DNA of 64,000 nucleotides from Christiangramia flava JLT2011. Its GTDB lineage: Bacteria > Bacteroidota > Bacteroidia > Flavobacteriales > Flavobacteriaceae. The notes beneath the pieces are model-generated. The model made no database searches and was not told the origin of the DNA. It was given only the letters and a program-made list of their open reading frames with translations. The stretch covers positions 2,504,001 to 2,568,000 of the forward strand of contig NZ_CP016359.1 in NCBI RefSeq assembly GCF_001951155.1. Direction: 5' to 3'. The translations under genes were made by a program, and so were the position numbers. This document shows positions 27,118 through 36,021 of the stretch, piece after piece (position 1 is the stretch's first letter; every line of letters begins with the position of its first letter).

Positions 27118-28785
27118 TTAACCGTTCATGGAGATTAAAAACTCTTCATTATTTCTGGTTCCCTTAATCTTATCATTAATGAATTCCATGGCTTCCACAG
27201 GATTCATATCGGCCAGATACTTGCGGAGTACCCACATTCTCTGGATGGTACCTTCATCAAGCAACAGGTCGTCGCGTCTGGTGCTGGAAGATACAAGATC
27301 GATAGCAGGGAAAATTCTTCTGTTGGAAATTCTTCTGTCTAACTGAAGTTCCATGTTACCGGTACCTTTGAATTCTTCAAAGATCACTTCGTCCATTTTT
27401 GAGCCGGTTTCAGTTAAAGCTGTTGCAATGATCGAAAGCGATCCGCCATTTTCAATATTACGGGCGGCACCAAAGAATCTTTTCGGTTTATGTAATGCAT
27501 TTGCATCGACACCACCAGAAAGTACTTTACCACTGGCCGGTTGTACGGTGTTGTATGCTCTCGCCAAACGGGTAATAGAATCTAAAAGGATCACTACATC
27601 GTGCCCGCATTCCACCAGACGTTTTGCTTTATCTAATACGATATTCGCAACTCTTACGTGCTCGTGCGCTTCTTTATCAAAAGTTGAAGCAACTACTTCA
27701 CCTTTCACGTTACGCTGCATATCTGTAACTTCTTCAGGGCGTTCATCGATCAAAAGGATGATCTGGTATACTTCAGGATGGTTCGCGGCAATCGCGTTGG
27801 CGATATCCTTCAGCAACATGGTTTTACCGGTCTTCGGCTGTGATACGATCATACCACGCTGTCCTTTTCCGATAGGTGCAAAAAGATCCATTACCCTGGT
27901 GGAAATCGTACTTTGCTTTTCAGCGATATTGAATTTTTCTTTAGGGAATAGGGGAGTAAGGTGTTCAAAAGAAACACGGTCTCTCACTACCTGTGGATCC
28001 AACCCGTTGATTTTATTGATCTTGATTAGTGGGAAATATTTCTCACCTTCTTTTGGCGGCCTAATTTGACCTTGTACGGTGTCCCCGGTTTTTAAACCAA
28101 AAAGCCTGATTTGTGACTGGGAAACATAAATATCATCAGGAGAAGTGAGGTAATTGTAATCTGAAGATCTGAGGAAACCGTAGTTATCCTGCATGATGTC
28201 CAGCACGCCTTCACTCTCTATAATGGCATCGAACTCATAATCTGGCTCGCGGTAGCGGTTGCGGTTGTCGCGGTTGCCATTGGTGTCGCGGTTATTATGA
28301 GGATTGTTTTTCTTGTCGCTGCGGTTATCGTTGCGGTTATCATTGCGATTATCGTTGCGGTTGTCGCTATGAGTGCGGTTATCGTTACGATTATCGTTTT
28401 TGCCTCTTTGATGGTCCTTCCGGTTGTTGGAATGAGGCTTGTTCGATTTTCCAGATTTCTGATCGTCCCCTTTTGCAGTTTCCTGATCTTTTGGGGCTGA
28501 TTCTTTTGGATTGGATTTCGAATTTCGAGGTTTCCTGTCGCTACCAATTTTGCCTTTTCTGGGTGGATTCGGCTTTGTAGATTCTTGAGGAGCGGAAGCA
28601 GAAGTGTCTTCCTGGTCATCGGTAAGCGCGTCTTTTACTTTTTTAGGATTGGATGCCTGATAGTCCAGGATTTGGTAGACCAAATCCAGTTTTTTCATCG
28701 TCTTGTACTTGGGAACATTCAGGGCTTCAGCAATCTCCTTAAGTTCAGGAAGCTTTTTAGCTTTTAGTTCTGAAATTTCAAACAT
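27118..28785 (-). CDS. rho: Transcription termination factor Rho with long disordered insert
   Basis: The 555-residue protein has a Rho N-terminal helical domain (about 1-45), then a low-complexity, highly charged insert (about 51-180) dominated by Asn, Asp, Arg and Lys, then the cold-shock RNA-binding domain (from about 188, [17 protein letters not shown]) and the ATPase core ([20 protein letters not shown], then [16 protein letters not shown]). It is an RNA-dependent helicase that ends transcription. The insert makes it about 130 residues longer than E. coli Rho; such inserts are common in Bacteroidota. A terminator hairpin follows. Confidence 0.97.
   Translation of the reverse strand: MFEISELKAKKLPELKEIAEALNVPKYKTMKKLDLVYQILDYQASNPKKVKDALTDDQEDTSASAPQESTKPNPPRKGKIGSDRKPRNSKSNPKESAPKDQETAKGDDQKSGKSNKPHSNNRKDHQRGKNDNRNDNRTHSDNRNDNRNDNRNDNRSDKKNNPHNNRDTNGNRDNRNRYREPDYEFDAIIESEGVLDIMQDNYGFLRSSDYNYLTSPDDIYVSQSQIRLFGLKTGDTVQGQIRPPKEGEKYFPLIKINKINGLDPQVVRDRVSFEHLTPLFPKEKFNIAEKQSTISTRVMDLFAPIGKGQRGMIVSQPKTGKTMLLKDIANAIAANHPEVYQIILLIDERPEEVTDMQRNVKGEVVASTFDKEAHEHVRVANIVLDKAKRLVECGHDVVILLDSITRLARAYNTVQPASGKVLSGGVDANALHKPKRFFGAARNIENGGSLSIIATALTETGSKMDEVIFEEFKGTGNMELQLDRRISNRRIFPAIDLVSSSTRRDDLLLDEGTIQRMWVLRKYLADMNPVEAMEFINDKIKGTRNNEEFLISMNG
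28316..28400 (-). repeat. 12-bp tandem repeats inside rho
   Basis: On the plus strand the unit CGGTTATCGTTG recurs with small changes about seven times. On the coding strand it encodes the four-residue unit Asn-Asp-Asn-Arg (DNRN). The array builds the core of the disordered insert and could change length by slippage without breaking the frame, as 12 is a multiple of 3. Confidence 0.8.
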
Positions 28786-28948
28786 GAATTCGTTTAAATA
28801 AATTTATTTCTTTGGATTGTTTTAAAAATTCTCGAAGAGAAAAAAGTTTGGAGACTTAAGTAACCAATATTGAATGGGTTACGAAATGTACTTGCAATTA
28901 TACAACTTTATTTTAAATATTTACGCAGTAATTCTGAAAAGAATCTGT

Positions 28949-28956
28949 TATTTTTG
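28949..28956 (+). promoter_or_regulatory. -7 box upstream of the DUF4293 gene
   Basis: TATTTTTG fits TAnnTTTG and lies 18 bp before the ATG at 28975. A clear -33 TTTG is not seen at the right distance. Confidence 0.4.
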
Positions 28957-28974
28957 TGCGCGAAACAGCCGAAA

Positions 28975-29385
28975 ATGATTCAACGAATACAAACTGTTTA
29001 CCTGCTAATTGCCTTCGTGGTGAGCGCCGTGCTCATCTTTGTTTTTCCAGTTTGGGAAAACGCGGCCGGAGAGCCTGTTTTTGCACAGGAACAATTAATT
29101 TCTTTCGGAATGTTTTTGATTTCCGGAGCATTGTCGTTAATTAGCATATTCATGTTCAAAAATCGTAAACTACAGTTCGTCCTTGGGCGACTGAACATCA
29201 TATTGAACTTTTTTTTACTAGGAGTGTTTGTTTATTGGTCTCTAAGTTTACCTGGAGAAATGGATATTTCAGAGAAGGGTATTGGGATGTTCCTTCCCAT
29301 TGTTTCTATCGTTTTTCTTGTGTTGGCCAACAAGGCCATCAAAAGGGACGAAGATCTCGTAAAATCTGTTGACCGATTGCGATAA
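28975..29385 (+). CDS. DUF4293 family membrane protein
   Basis: The 136-residue protein starts MIQRIQTVYLLIAF, which is the family's usual beginning; in-frame sequence upstream to 28870 has no family similarity and would precede the promoter. Four hydrophobic segments are visible (about residues 8-25, 43-60, 68-85 and 100-117), with a charged C-terminal tail (KRDEDLVKSVDRLR). The function is unknown. It lies divergent from rho, which is common for this family in Flavobacteriia. Confidence 0.8.
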   Translation: MIQRIQTVYLLIAFVVSAVLIFVFPVWENAAGEPVFAQEQLISFGMFLISGALSLISIFMFKNRKLQFVLGRLNIILNFFLLGVFVYWSLSLPGEMDISEKGIGMFLPIVSIVFLVLANKAIKRDEDLVKSVDRLR

Positions 29386-29415
29386 GCCTATCATCTTAGT
29401 AGTATTAGTGCGTGA

Positions 29416-29446
29416 AAAACCCGGAATTGTCATTCCGGGTTTTTTT
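29416..29446. terminator. Shared terminator between convergent genes
   Basis: CCCGGAAT-TGTC-ATTCCGGG at 29420-29439 has A's on its left and seven T's on its right, so it can end transcripts from both sides: DUF4293 on the plus strand and the phosphoesterase on the minus strand. Confidence 0.85.
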
Positions 29447-29933
29447 ATGCGAGTTCGATAACTTCCAGGTCTGAGATCTCTTTTTGGTCAATTTTAAACC
29501 GCAGCATCGTCCGTTTCTTATGAAACCCCTGCTTGCCTGCCGCACCAGGATTCATGTGCAGCAATTTCAAATTCTTGTCATTCATGACCTTCAGGATATG
29601 GGAATGCCCGCAAATAAACAATTTTGGCGGATTTTTTCTGATTTCCTCCCTGATTGCCGGAGCGTATTTTCCCGGGTATCCGCCTATGTGGGTGATCCAA
29701 ACATCTACATCTTCGCACATAAACCGGTTGTTCAGCGGGAATTCCTTCCGGATAGTGGCATTGTCGATATTTCCGTAGACCGCTTTAACAGGTTTAACGG
29801 CCGCCAGTTGATCAGTTACATGAAGATCGCCAATATCACCGGCATGCCAAACCTCGTCGGCCTGCTCGGCATAATGCAGTATTCTATCGTCCATATACCC
29901 GTGGGTGTCACTTAAAAGCAATATTTTTTTCAC
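29445..29933 (-). CDS. YfcE/MJ0936-type metallophosphoesterase
   Basis: The 162-residue cytosolic enzyme has the calcineurin-like metal motifs: LLLSDTHGYMDD (Asp, His), WHAGDIGD (Asp), VYGNID (Asn), then ITHIGGYPGK and CGHSHILKV (His pairs). This family hydrolyses phosphodiesters in a Mn2+-dependent way; the natural substrate is often unknown. Its start region lies just upstream of the truA promoter on the opposite strand. Confidence 0.88.
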   Translation of the reverse strand: MKKILLLSDTHGYMDDRILHYAEQADEVWHAGDIGDLHVTDQLAAVKPVKAVYGNIDNATIRKEFPLNNRFMCEDVDVWITHIGGYPGKYAPAIREEIRKNPPKLFICGHSHILKVMNDKNLKLLHMNPGAAGKQGFHKKRTMLRFKIDQKEISDLEVIELA

Positions 29934-30001
29934 AGCAGTTCCTTTTAAAAGCTTCCGCAGAAATGCCCATTCAATAGTATTTCTCCTTCTGCGATTTGCC
30001 T

Positions 30002-30009
30002 TATCTTTG
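30002..30009 (+). promoter_or_regulatory. -7 box of the truA promoter
   Basis: TATCTTTG fits TAnnTTTG. TTTC at 29980-29983 could act as a weak -33 element 18 bp upstream. The box lies inside the longer possible truA reading frame, which supports a start after it. Confidence 0.5.
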
Positions 30010-30039
30010 CGTTTCGCTAATATAAAAATTACGGCGCGC

Positions 30040-30786
30040 TTGCGGTATTTTATTGAACTTTCATATTACGGAAAACACTATCACGGCTGGCAGATTCAAC
30101 CACAATCTGTTAGCGTTCAGGAAGTACTGCAAAACCAGATGCGGAAAATCCTGCCTGGTTTTTCTGAAGTGGTGGGCGCAGGCCGCACTGATGCGGGTGT
30201 GCATGCGAAGCAACTGTTCGCTCATTTTGACCTGACGGAAGAAATTGATGTTGCTGAAATGGCTTATAAGCTGAACTGTATGCTGCCAGATGATATCGCG
30301 ATCGCCGAAATTTTTCCGGTAACGGAGGAAGCACATGCTCGTTTTGACGCGACTTCCCGGAGCTATGAATATCATATTATTCAGGAAAAAGACGTGTTCA
30401 ATCGCGAGCTGGCGTGGTTTTTTAAACCGGAACTGGATCTGGAAAAAATGAATTCTGCAGCTGCAATTCTAAAAGAGTATTCAGATTTTCAATGTTTTTC
30501 ACGAAGCAGGACCGATGTGCGTACGTATATTTGCCAAATTTTCCATGCCGAGTGGAAAAAGGAAAAAAATAAGTTGGTTTTTCATATTTCTGCCGACAGA
30601 TTTCTTCGAAACATGGTTCGCGCCATCGTGGGAACGCTGGTGGAAATCGGGCAGCGAAAACTGCCGGTCGCAGCGATGCATGAAATCATAAAAAGTAAAG
30701 ATCGGGCGAAGGCGGGTGCTTCAGTTCCTGCTCATGGCTTATATTTGACAAAGATCGAGTATCCCGAAACAATCAGAATTAATTAA
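30040..30786 (+). CDS. truA: tRNA pseudouridine synthase A (TTG start)
   Basis: The protein has 248 residues from a TTG codon at 30040 (reads as M-RYFIELSYYGKHYHGWQ, the family's normal N-terminus). A longer frame from 29905 adds 45 residues with no homology and lies upstream of a good promoter box. The catalytic Asp is in VVGAGRTDAGVHAKQ. Other TruA motifs are FDATSRSYEYHI, FQCFSRSRTDVRTYIC and FLRNMVRAIVGTLVEIGQ. It makes pseudouridine at tRNA positions 38-40. Its stop abuts the ATG of the ABC gene. Confidence 0.92.
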   Translation: MRYFIELSYYGKHYHGWQIQPQSVSVQEVLQNQMRKILPGFSEVVGAGRTDAGVHAKQLFAHFDLTEEIDVAEMAYKLNCMLPDDIAIAEIFPVTEEAHARFDATSRSYEYHIIQEKDVFNRELAWFFKPELDLEKMNSAAAILKEYSDFQCFSRSRTDVRTYICQIFHAEWKKEKNKLVFHISADRFLRNMVRAIVGTLVEIGQRKLPVAAMHEIIKSKDRAKAGASVPAHGLYLTKIEYPETIRIN

Positions 30787-32553
30787 ATGGCTTCAAAGAC
30801 AGGTAATGCTTTCGATATGGATTTGTTTAAGCGCTTGCTTAAATACACCAATCCTTATAAACGAATCTTCTATTTCGTAGCCGTTGCCGCGATACTCACT
30901 TCGCTGTTCGGGGTGGTGCGCCCAATGATCCTGCAATATACGATCGATAATGCGCTGATGACTTCAGATTATGAAAACCTGGTCCTCTTCGTGAGCATCA
31001 TGGTTGGAATTCTCATTCTGGAGGTGGTCTTCCAGTTCTGTTTTATCTATTACGCGAACTGGCTGGGGCAGGAGGTTGTACGGGATATCAGGGTGAAACT
31101 CTTCAAGCATATGCTGGGTTTCCGAATGAAATATTACGACAAATCGGCGGTAGGAAGACTGGTTACCCGGGCAGTGAGTGATATTGAGACCATCGCCAGT
31201 ATCTTTTCCCAGGGCTTGTTCATGATCATCAGTGACCTGCTGAAAATGCTGATCGTCATTGGTGTGATGTTCTATAAAAGCTGGGAACTCAGCTTGCTGG
31301 TTTTGACGGTGCTGCCGTTCATCGTTTATGCTACTCGTGTTTTTCAGAAAAAGATGAAACTGGCTTTTGAAGAGGTGCGAACCCAGGTGGCCAATTTGAA
31401 TACCTTCGTGCAGGAGCGAATTACCGGTATGAAGATCGTTCAGCTTTTTACCCGTGAAAAGACCGAATATGAACGATTTAAAGATATCAATGACAAACAC
31501 CGGAATGCCTGGGTGAAAACCGTATGGTATAATTCTATTTTCTTCCCAATCGCGGAAATGTCTACATCCATTACCATAGGTTTGATCGTGTGGTTCGGAG
31601 GTTTGCGGGTCTTTGCCGGCGACGATATGTCTCTGGGTATTATCGTTCTTTTTATAGAACTGTCCCAAATGCTTTTCAGGCCGTTAAGACAGATTGCTGA
31701 TAAGTTCAATACCCTGCAAATGGGAATGGTTGCGGCCAACCGCGTGTTTGATATCATCGATACCGAAGCGCATATTGAAGACAACGGAAAACTGGATATT
31801 TCAGCTATCAAGGGAGAAATTGAATTTCGCAATGTACGTTTCAGCTACGTGGAAGACGAAGAAGTGTTGAAAGGGATTTCCTTTAAAGTGAACCCGGGTG
31901 AAACCGTGGCGATCGTTGGGGCAACCGGCGCCGGGAAATCAACCATTATCAACCTGCTCGGCCGATTTTACGAGATCGACAGTGGGGAAATCCTGGTAGA
32001 CGGGACCAACGTGCGCGATATTAGCCTGAAGAGCCTGCGCTCTCAGATCGCCGTTGTGCTGCAGAACGTTTTCCTGTTTGCGGATACGATCATGAACAAC
32101 ATTCATCTGGACAAAGAAGGGATTTCAGAAGAAGATGTGATCAATGCGGCCAAAGAGATCGGGATCCACGAATTTATCAATGCCTTGCCGAATGCTTACC
32201 ATTATAACGTAAAAGAACGTGGAGCGATGCTTTCTTCGGGACAACGCCAGTTGATCTCGTTTCTTCGGGCTTTTGTGAGCGATCCGGGAATCCTGGTGCT
32301 GGATGAAGCGACCTCTTCCGTAGACAGTTACAGCGAACAGCTCATCCAGGAAGCTACCGAACGTATTACCAAAGGCAGAACGTCTATTGTGATTGCGCAC
32401 AGGCTGGCGACGATCAAACAGGCTGATAAGATCATTGTGATGGACCAGGGAGAGATCGTTGAAACCGGTAGCCATCAGGAATTGCTTAAAAAGGAAGACG
32501 GTTACTATCGCAAACTGTACGAGGTGCAGTTCAAGGAAGAAGAAACGGTTTAA
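30787..32553 (+). CDS. ABC transporter, fused membrane and ATPase domains (MsbA-like exporter)
   Basis: The 588-residue half-transporter has six membrane helices (about residues 20-320) with YYDKSAVGRLVTRAVSDIET in the coupling region. The nucleotide-binding domain has Walker A GATGAGKST (about 378-386), signature LSSGQRQ (about 481) and Walker B ILVLDEATSS (about 502). It acts as a homo- or heterodimer exporting lipids or drugs; the substrate cannot be told. It starts right after the truA stop, so the two are co-transcribed. Confidence 0.9.
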   Translation: MASKTGNAFDMDLFKRLLKYTNPYKRIFYFVAVAAILTSLFGVVRPMILQYTIDNALMTSDYENLVLFVSIMVGILILEVVFQFCFIYYANWLGQEVVRDIRVKLFKHMLGFRMKYYDKSAVGRLVTRAVSDIETIASIFSQGLFMIISDLLKMLIVIGVMFYKSWELSLLVLTVLPFIVYATRVFQKKMKLAFEEVRTQVANLNTFVQERITGMKIVQLFTREKTEYERFKDINDKHRNAWVKTVWYNSIFFPIAEMSTSITIGLIVWFGGLRVFAGDDMSLGIIVLFIELSQMLFRPLRQIADKFNTLQMGMVAANRVFDIIDTEAHIEDNGKLDISAIKGEIEFRNVRFSYVEDEEVLKGISFKVNPGETVAIVGATGAGKSTIINLLGRFYEIDSGEILVDGTNVRDISLKSLRSQIAVVLQNVFLFADTIMNNIHLDKEGISEEDVINAAKEIGIHEFINALPNAYHYNVKERGAMLSSGQRQLISFLRAFVSDPGILVLDEATSSVDSYSEQLIQEATERITKGRTSIVIAHRLATIKQADKIIVMDQGEIVETGSHQELLKKEDGYYRKLYEVQFKEEETV

Positions 32554-32554
32554 A

Positions 32555-33331
32555 TTACCTGCTCAGGTCTTCCTTCAGTTTTTCACGAAGTTCCTCCATC
32601 GTTTCGAACATCACGAACTGCCCGTCTTTGATAAAAGAAGTCTGGCCGGTTTCTTCGGAAACAACTAACGCTAACGCATCAGTCTTTTCAGTGATCCCAA
32701 CAGCCGCGCGGTGTCTTAAACCGAAGCGCAGCGGGATGGAACGATCGTTCGATACGGGTAAAATGACCCGGGTTGCCGTGATCTTGTTCTCTTCGATGAT
32801 CATCGCGCCATCGTGCAGTGTACTGTTTTTAAAAAAAACCGACTCGATAATGGGTTGGTTAAGTTCTATTTTCATCTTATCCCCGGTGGTTTTAACAAAA
32901 TCGAGCTTGTTATTTCGCTGGATCACCATGAGCGCGCCAGTTAGCGATTCGCCCATCGACTGGCAGGCGTTGACAATAGCATCGATATTGGTTCTGGATT
33001 CGGTTTCATCCCTGCTAAAGCGAAGATTTCGGAAGAAGCGGCCATTATGCGTAAAATTCGTCGAACCGATCATTAACAGAAATTTCCTGATCTCCTGCTG
33101 AAAAACCACGATCAACGCGAAAACTCCCACTCCAATGAACTCTCCAAGCACACTGCTCAGCAATTCCATCTGGAGCAAACGCGTGAGCAGCCACACCAGG
33201 TAGATCACCACGATCCCGATAAAGATATTGACTGCGGCGGTGCCTCTTACCAGTTTATACACGTAATAGAGGAGAAGCGCGACAAAAACTATATCGAGGA
33301 TATCGAGAATTCGAATATCTATGATGTCCAA
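32555..33331 (-). CDS. cdaA: Diadenylate cyclase CdaA
   Basis: The 258-residue protein has three membrane helices in the first 80 residues, then a DisA_N domain with DGA at 174-176 (TLHDGAMIIEE) and RHR at 206-208 (GLRHRAAVGITE). It makes the second messenger cyclic di-AMP from two ATP at the inner membrane. It is convergent with the ABC gene (1-bp gap) and lies 37 bp downstream of folP on the same strand. A folP-cdaA pair is common in Bacteroidota. No CdaR partner is seen. Confidence 0.93.
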   Translation of the reverse strand: MDIIDIRILDILDIVFVALLLYYVYKLVRGTAAVNIFIGIVVIYLVWLLTRLLQMELLSSVLGEFIGVGVFALIVVFQQEIRKFLLMIGSTNFTHNGRFFRNLRFSRDETESRTNIDAIVNACQSMGESLTGALMVIQRNNKLDFVKTTGDKMKIELNQPIIESVFFKNSTLHDGAMIIEENKITATRVILPVSNDRSIPLRFGLRHRAAVGITEKTDALALVVSEETGQTSFIKDGQFVMFETMEELREKLKEDLSR

Positions 33332-33368
33332 ATTGCTGGGGTTTTATGTAAAAATAGAAAAACTATGA

Positions 33369-34193
33369 TTAGTTTATAATTTCAGAAGTTAATTTGATGC
33401 ATTCCATCGCTTCTTTGACATCGTGAACGCGCAAAATATGAACTCCTTTCTGAAGCGCGACGGTGTTTAAAACGCTGGTCCCGTTCAAGGCTTGAGCAGC
33501 TTCGATCTCCAGCGTTTTCCAGATCATGCTTTTACGGGAAAGACCGATCAATATTGGCAATTCCAGCATTTGCAAGAGTTCGGCTTTGGAAAGCAATTCA
33601 AAATTCTGCCGAATGTTTTTCGCAAATCCGAAGCCCGGATCCACAATAATATCATTAATTCCCAGTTGTCTCGCAGCGTTTACTCGTTCAGAAAAATAAA
33701 ATAAGATGTCTTTCAGGAGATCGTCATACTGGTTTTGGTCTTTCATGTTCTGTGGCGTTCCTTTCATGTGCATCAAAATATACGGCACCTGCAGTTCTGC
33801 TACCGTTTGGAGCATATGAACATCCAGTTTTCCGCCGGAAATGTCATTAATGATCGCGCCGCCGGCTTCAATTCCCTTTCTTGCCACTTTTGATCGAAAA
33901 GTGTCCAGGGAAAGTAAAGCTTCCGGAAATTCTTTCAGAATAACTTCAATTGCGGGAAGGAGTCGGTTGATTTCCTCTTCTTCGGAAATATCAGTGGCCC
34001 CGGGACGGCTGCTGTAGGCGCCGAGATCCAGGAAGGTCGCACCCTCCTTCAGCATTCGTTCGGCTTTTTTCAAAATATCGGAATTGGTCTGAGCCCGGCT
34101 TCCGCTGAAAAAAGAATCGGGGGTGATATTGATGATTCCCATAACCCTGGGAGTGGAAAGATCGATTAACTCGCCCTTGCAATTGATGTACAT
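33369..34193 (-). CDS. folP: Dihydropteroate synthase
   Basis: The 274-residue folate-pathway enzyme joins p-aminobenzoate to dihydropterin pyrophosphate. Motifs are VMGIINITPDSFFSGSR, FLDLGAYSSRPGATD, AIINDISGGKLD, DPGFGFAKNIRQN and the late GLSRKSMIW. All usual pterin and phosphate contacts appear present. Confidence 0.95.
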   Translation of the reverse strand: MYINCKGELIDLSTPRVMGIINITPDSFFSGSRAQTNSDILKKAERMLKEGATFLDLGAYSSRPGATDISEEEEINRLLPAIEVILKEFPEALLSLDTFRSKVARKGIEAGGAIINDISGGKLDVHMLQTVAELQVPYILMHMKGTPQNMKDQNQYDDLLKDILFYFSERVNAARQLGINDIIVDPGFGFAKNIRQNFELLSKAELLQMLELPILIGLSRKSMIWKTLEIEAAQALNGTSVLNTVALQKGVHILRVHDVKEAMECIKLTSEIIN

Positions 34194-34264
34194 GAAATAG
34201 CGGCTTTAAATAACTTTGACTATCTGAAATATTTGCCCGAAATTTACGGAAATTAGTGCTATTC

Positions 34265-34822
34265 ATGCAGGATACTTCCAAACAATACGATGCGGTCATT
34301 GAAGTGTGCCGCTCGCTTTTTACCAATAAAATGAAGGATTACGGCTGTGCTTGGCGAATTTTACGCCTGCCGTCGCTTACTGACCAGATTTTCATCAAAG
34401 CCCAGAGAATAAGAAGGCTTCAGGAAAATGAGGTGCGAAAAGTTGATGAGGACGAAAAATCAGAATTTATCGGCATCATTAATTATTCGATCATGGCGCT
34501 GATCCAGTTGGAGAAGGGAATAGCCGAGCAGCCAGACCTTTCCGCAGATGAAGCTACGCAACTGTACAACGATAAAATTGCGGAAACCAAGCAATTAATG
34601 ATGGATAAAAACCATGATTATGGCGAGGCCTGGCGGGATATGCGCGTAAGTTCCCTTACCGATCTGATTATTCAGAAATTATTGCGGGTGAAGCAAATAG
34701 AAGACAATAAAGGCAAAACCCTGGTAAGTGAGGGGATCGATGCCAATTACCAGGACATGATCAATTATTCGGTTTTCGCGATGATCCATATCCAGGAAGC
34801 TGAAGAAGCCAAAACCGTTTAA
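34265..34822 (+). CDS. DUF1599 family protein with an internal duplication
   Basis: The protein has 185 residues from ATG 34265; a GTG at 34256 is possible. Two copies of one motif are visible: NKMKDYGCAWRILRLPSLTDQIFIKAQRIR near residue 20 and DKNHDYGEAWRDMRVSSLTDLIIQKLLR near residue 120, each followed by I-N-Y-S. The family is all-alpha, cytosolic and of unknown function, though some members are described as MazG-like. It is 9 bp ahead of the DoxX gene. Confidence 0.8.
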   Translation: MQDTSKQYDAVIEVCRSLFTNKMKDYGCAWRILRLPSLTDQIFIKAQRIRRLQENEVRKVDEDEKSEFIGIINYSIMALIQLEKGIAEQPDLSADEATQLYNDKIAETKQLMMDKNHDYGEAWRDMRVSSLTDLIIQKLLRVKQIEDNKGKTLVSEGIDANYQDMINYSVFAMIHIQEAEEAKTV

Positions 34823-34831
34823 AAAATTAAG

Positions 34832-35917
34832 ATGAAGGCAATTACCGGAATAGCCAGGGTGCTGGTTGGAATACTTTTTATTTTTTCAGGATTTGTAAAA
34901 CTGAATGATCCGCTGGGTTTTTCGTATAAACTTCAGGAATACTTCAGCGAACAGGTGCTGGACATTCCGGTTTTAATTCCGTTCGCGCTCATAATTGCGA
35001 TTGTGATTGTGATCTATGAACTGGTGCTGGGAATTATGCTTCTCATTGGTTATTCTCCCAAATTCACAACCTGGAGTTTGCTCATCATGATCGTGTTCTT
35101 CACGTTTCTCACCTTTTATTCAGCTTATTTCAATAAGGTGACAGATTGTGGTTGTTTTGGGGATGCCATCCCGCTAACTCCCTGGCAGTCTTTTTATAAA
35201 GATGTGATTCTGCTGGTGTTGATCCTGATCCTCTTTTTTAATAGGAAATATATTAGTCCGTTATTCGCACCGGCTTCCCATCGCTGGATCATATTTGCTT
35301 CTTTTTTCGCGTGTTTTGCGTTTTGTTATTATGTTTTAATGCACTTGCCACTTATCGATTTTCGGGCGTATAAGATTGGGAATAACATTCCGGAGCAAAT
35401 GCAATTACCGGAAACTGCGGAAGTGACCTATCGCTGGAAATTCAAGATTGATGGGGAAGAGCAGGTTATCGAAAATACCGGTGCCTATCCGCAGGTTGAT
35501 GGGGAATTCATAGGCGTCGAAACCTCCCAGGAAGGAGCAGAGATGATTGCGCCTATCCACGATTTTGTGATCGAAGGTCCTGATGGAGATATTACTGAGG
35601 AGGTGCTGAACGCTGAAAAAGTGCTGCTGATCGTGGCTTATAACATCCGATCCACCGAACTGGAAGGCTACGCAGGCATCAAAAACCTGATTAGTGAGGC
35701 AAAGACCAAAGATTATATGATCGTGGGGCTTACGGCTTCCGGGGAACGACTTCAGCAAACTTTGAAAAAGGAAACAGGTGTAGACCTCGATTTTTACCAG
35801 GTAGACGAAACAGCGCTTAAGACCATAGTTCGGGCAAATCCCGGTATTTTGATACTGAACAATGGGACGATCAGCCAGAAAAAACACTGGTCAGATTCTT
35901 CGGAAATAGAATTGTAA
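34832..35917 (+). CDS. DoxX/MauE-like membrane protein with thioredoxin-like tail (BT_3928 family)
   Basis: The 361-residue protein has about four N-terminal membrane helices starting RVLVGILFIFSGFVKLNDP, the DoxX/MauE opening. Between helices lies TDCGCFGDAIPLTPWQSFYKD with a CGC pair that could be redox-active. A fifth span is at about 150-170, then an extracytoplasmic domain of thioredoxin-like outline (residues about 240-361, MIVGLTASGERL) without a CxxC. Related proteins are thought to pass electrons across the membrane or help thiol redox balance; this is inference. Confidence 0.8.
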   Translation: MKAITGIARVLVGILFIFSGFVKLNDPLGFSYKLQEYFSEQVLDIPVLIPFALIIAIVIVIYELVLGIMLLIGYSPKFTTWSLLIMIVFFTFLTFYSAYFNKVTDCGCFGDAIPLTPWQSFYKDVILLVLILILFFNRKYISPLFAPASHRWIIFASFFACFAFCYYVLMHLPLIDFRAYKIGNNIPEQMQLPETAEVTYRWKFKIDGEEQVIENTGAYPQVDGEFIGVETSQEGAEMIAPIHDFVIEGPDGDITEEVLNAEKVLLIVAYNIRSTELEGYAGIKNLISEAKTKDYMIVGLTASGERLQQTLKKETGVDLDFYQVDETALKTIVRANPGILILNNGTISQKKHWSDSSEIEL

Positions 35918-35975
35918 AATCAGATAAATCGCTATTCTTTGGCTCGGCTTTAGGAAATAGCTGCGGGCCATTTTT

Positions 35976-35983
35976 TATATTTG
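35976..35983 (+). promoter_or_regulatory. -7 box of the tpiA promoter
   Basis: TATATTTG matches TAnnTTTG exactly, 38 bp before the tpiA ATG. The -33 element is weak (TTTA at 35949). Confidence 0.5.
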
Positions 35984-36021
35984 TAGCACAGGAATAAAAT
36001 CAACTACTGAAACCAAAAATT

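Noticed and set aside
27353..28069. A 238-codon open frame on the plus strand opposite rho
   Set aside because: Rho on the minus strand is certain; the opposite frame is open only because of codon bias.
28261..28420. A CRISPR-like array
   Set aside because: The 12-bp repeats have no spacers and lie in frame within rho, coding for DNRN units.
30964..31668. A 234-codon minus-strand frame, rich in His and Gln
   Set aside because: It is antisense to the membrane domain of the ABC exporter; its composition is that of reversed coding sequence.
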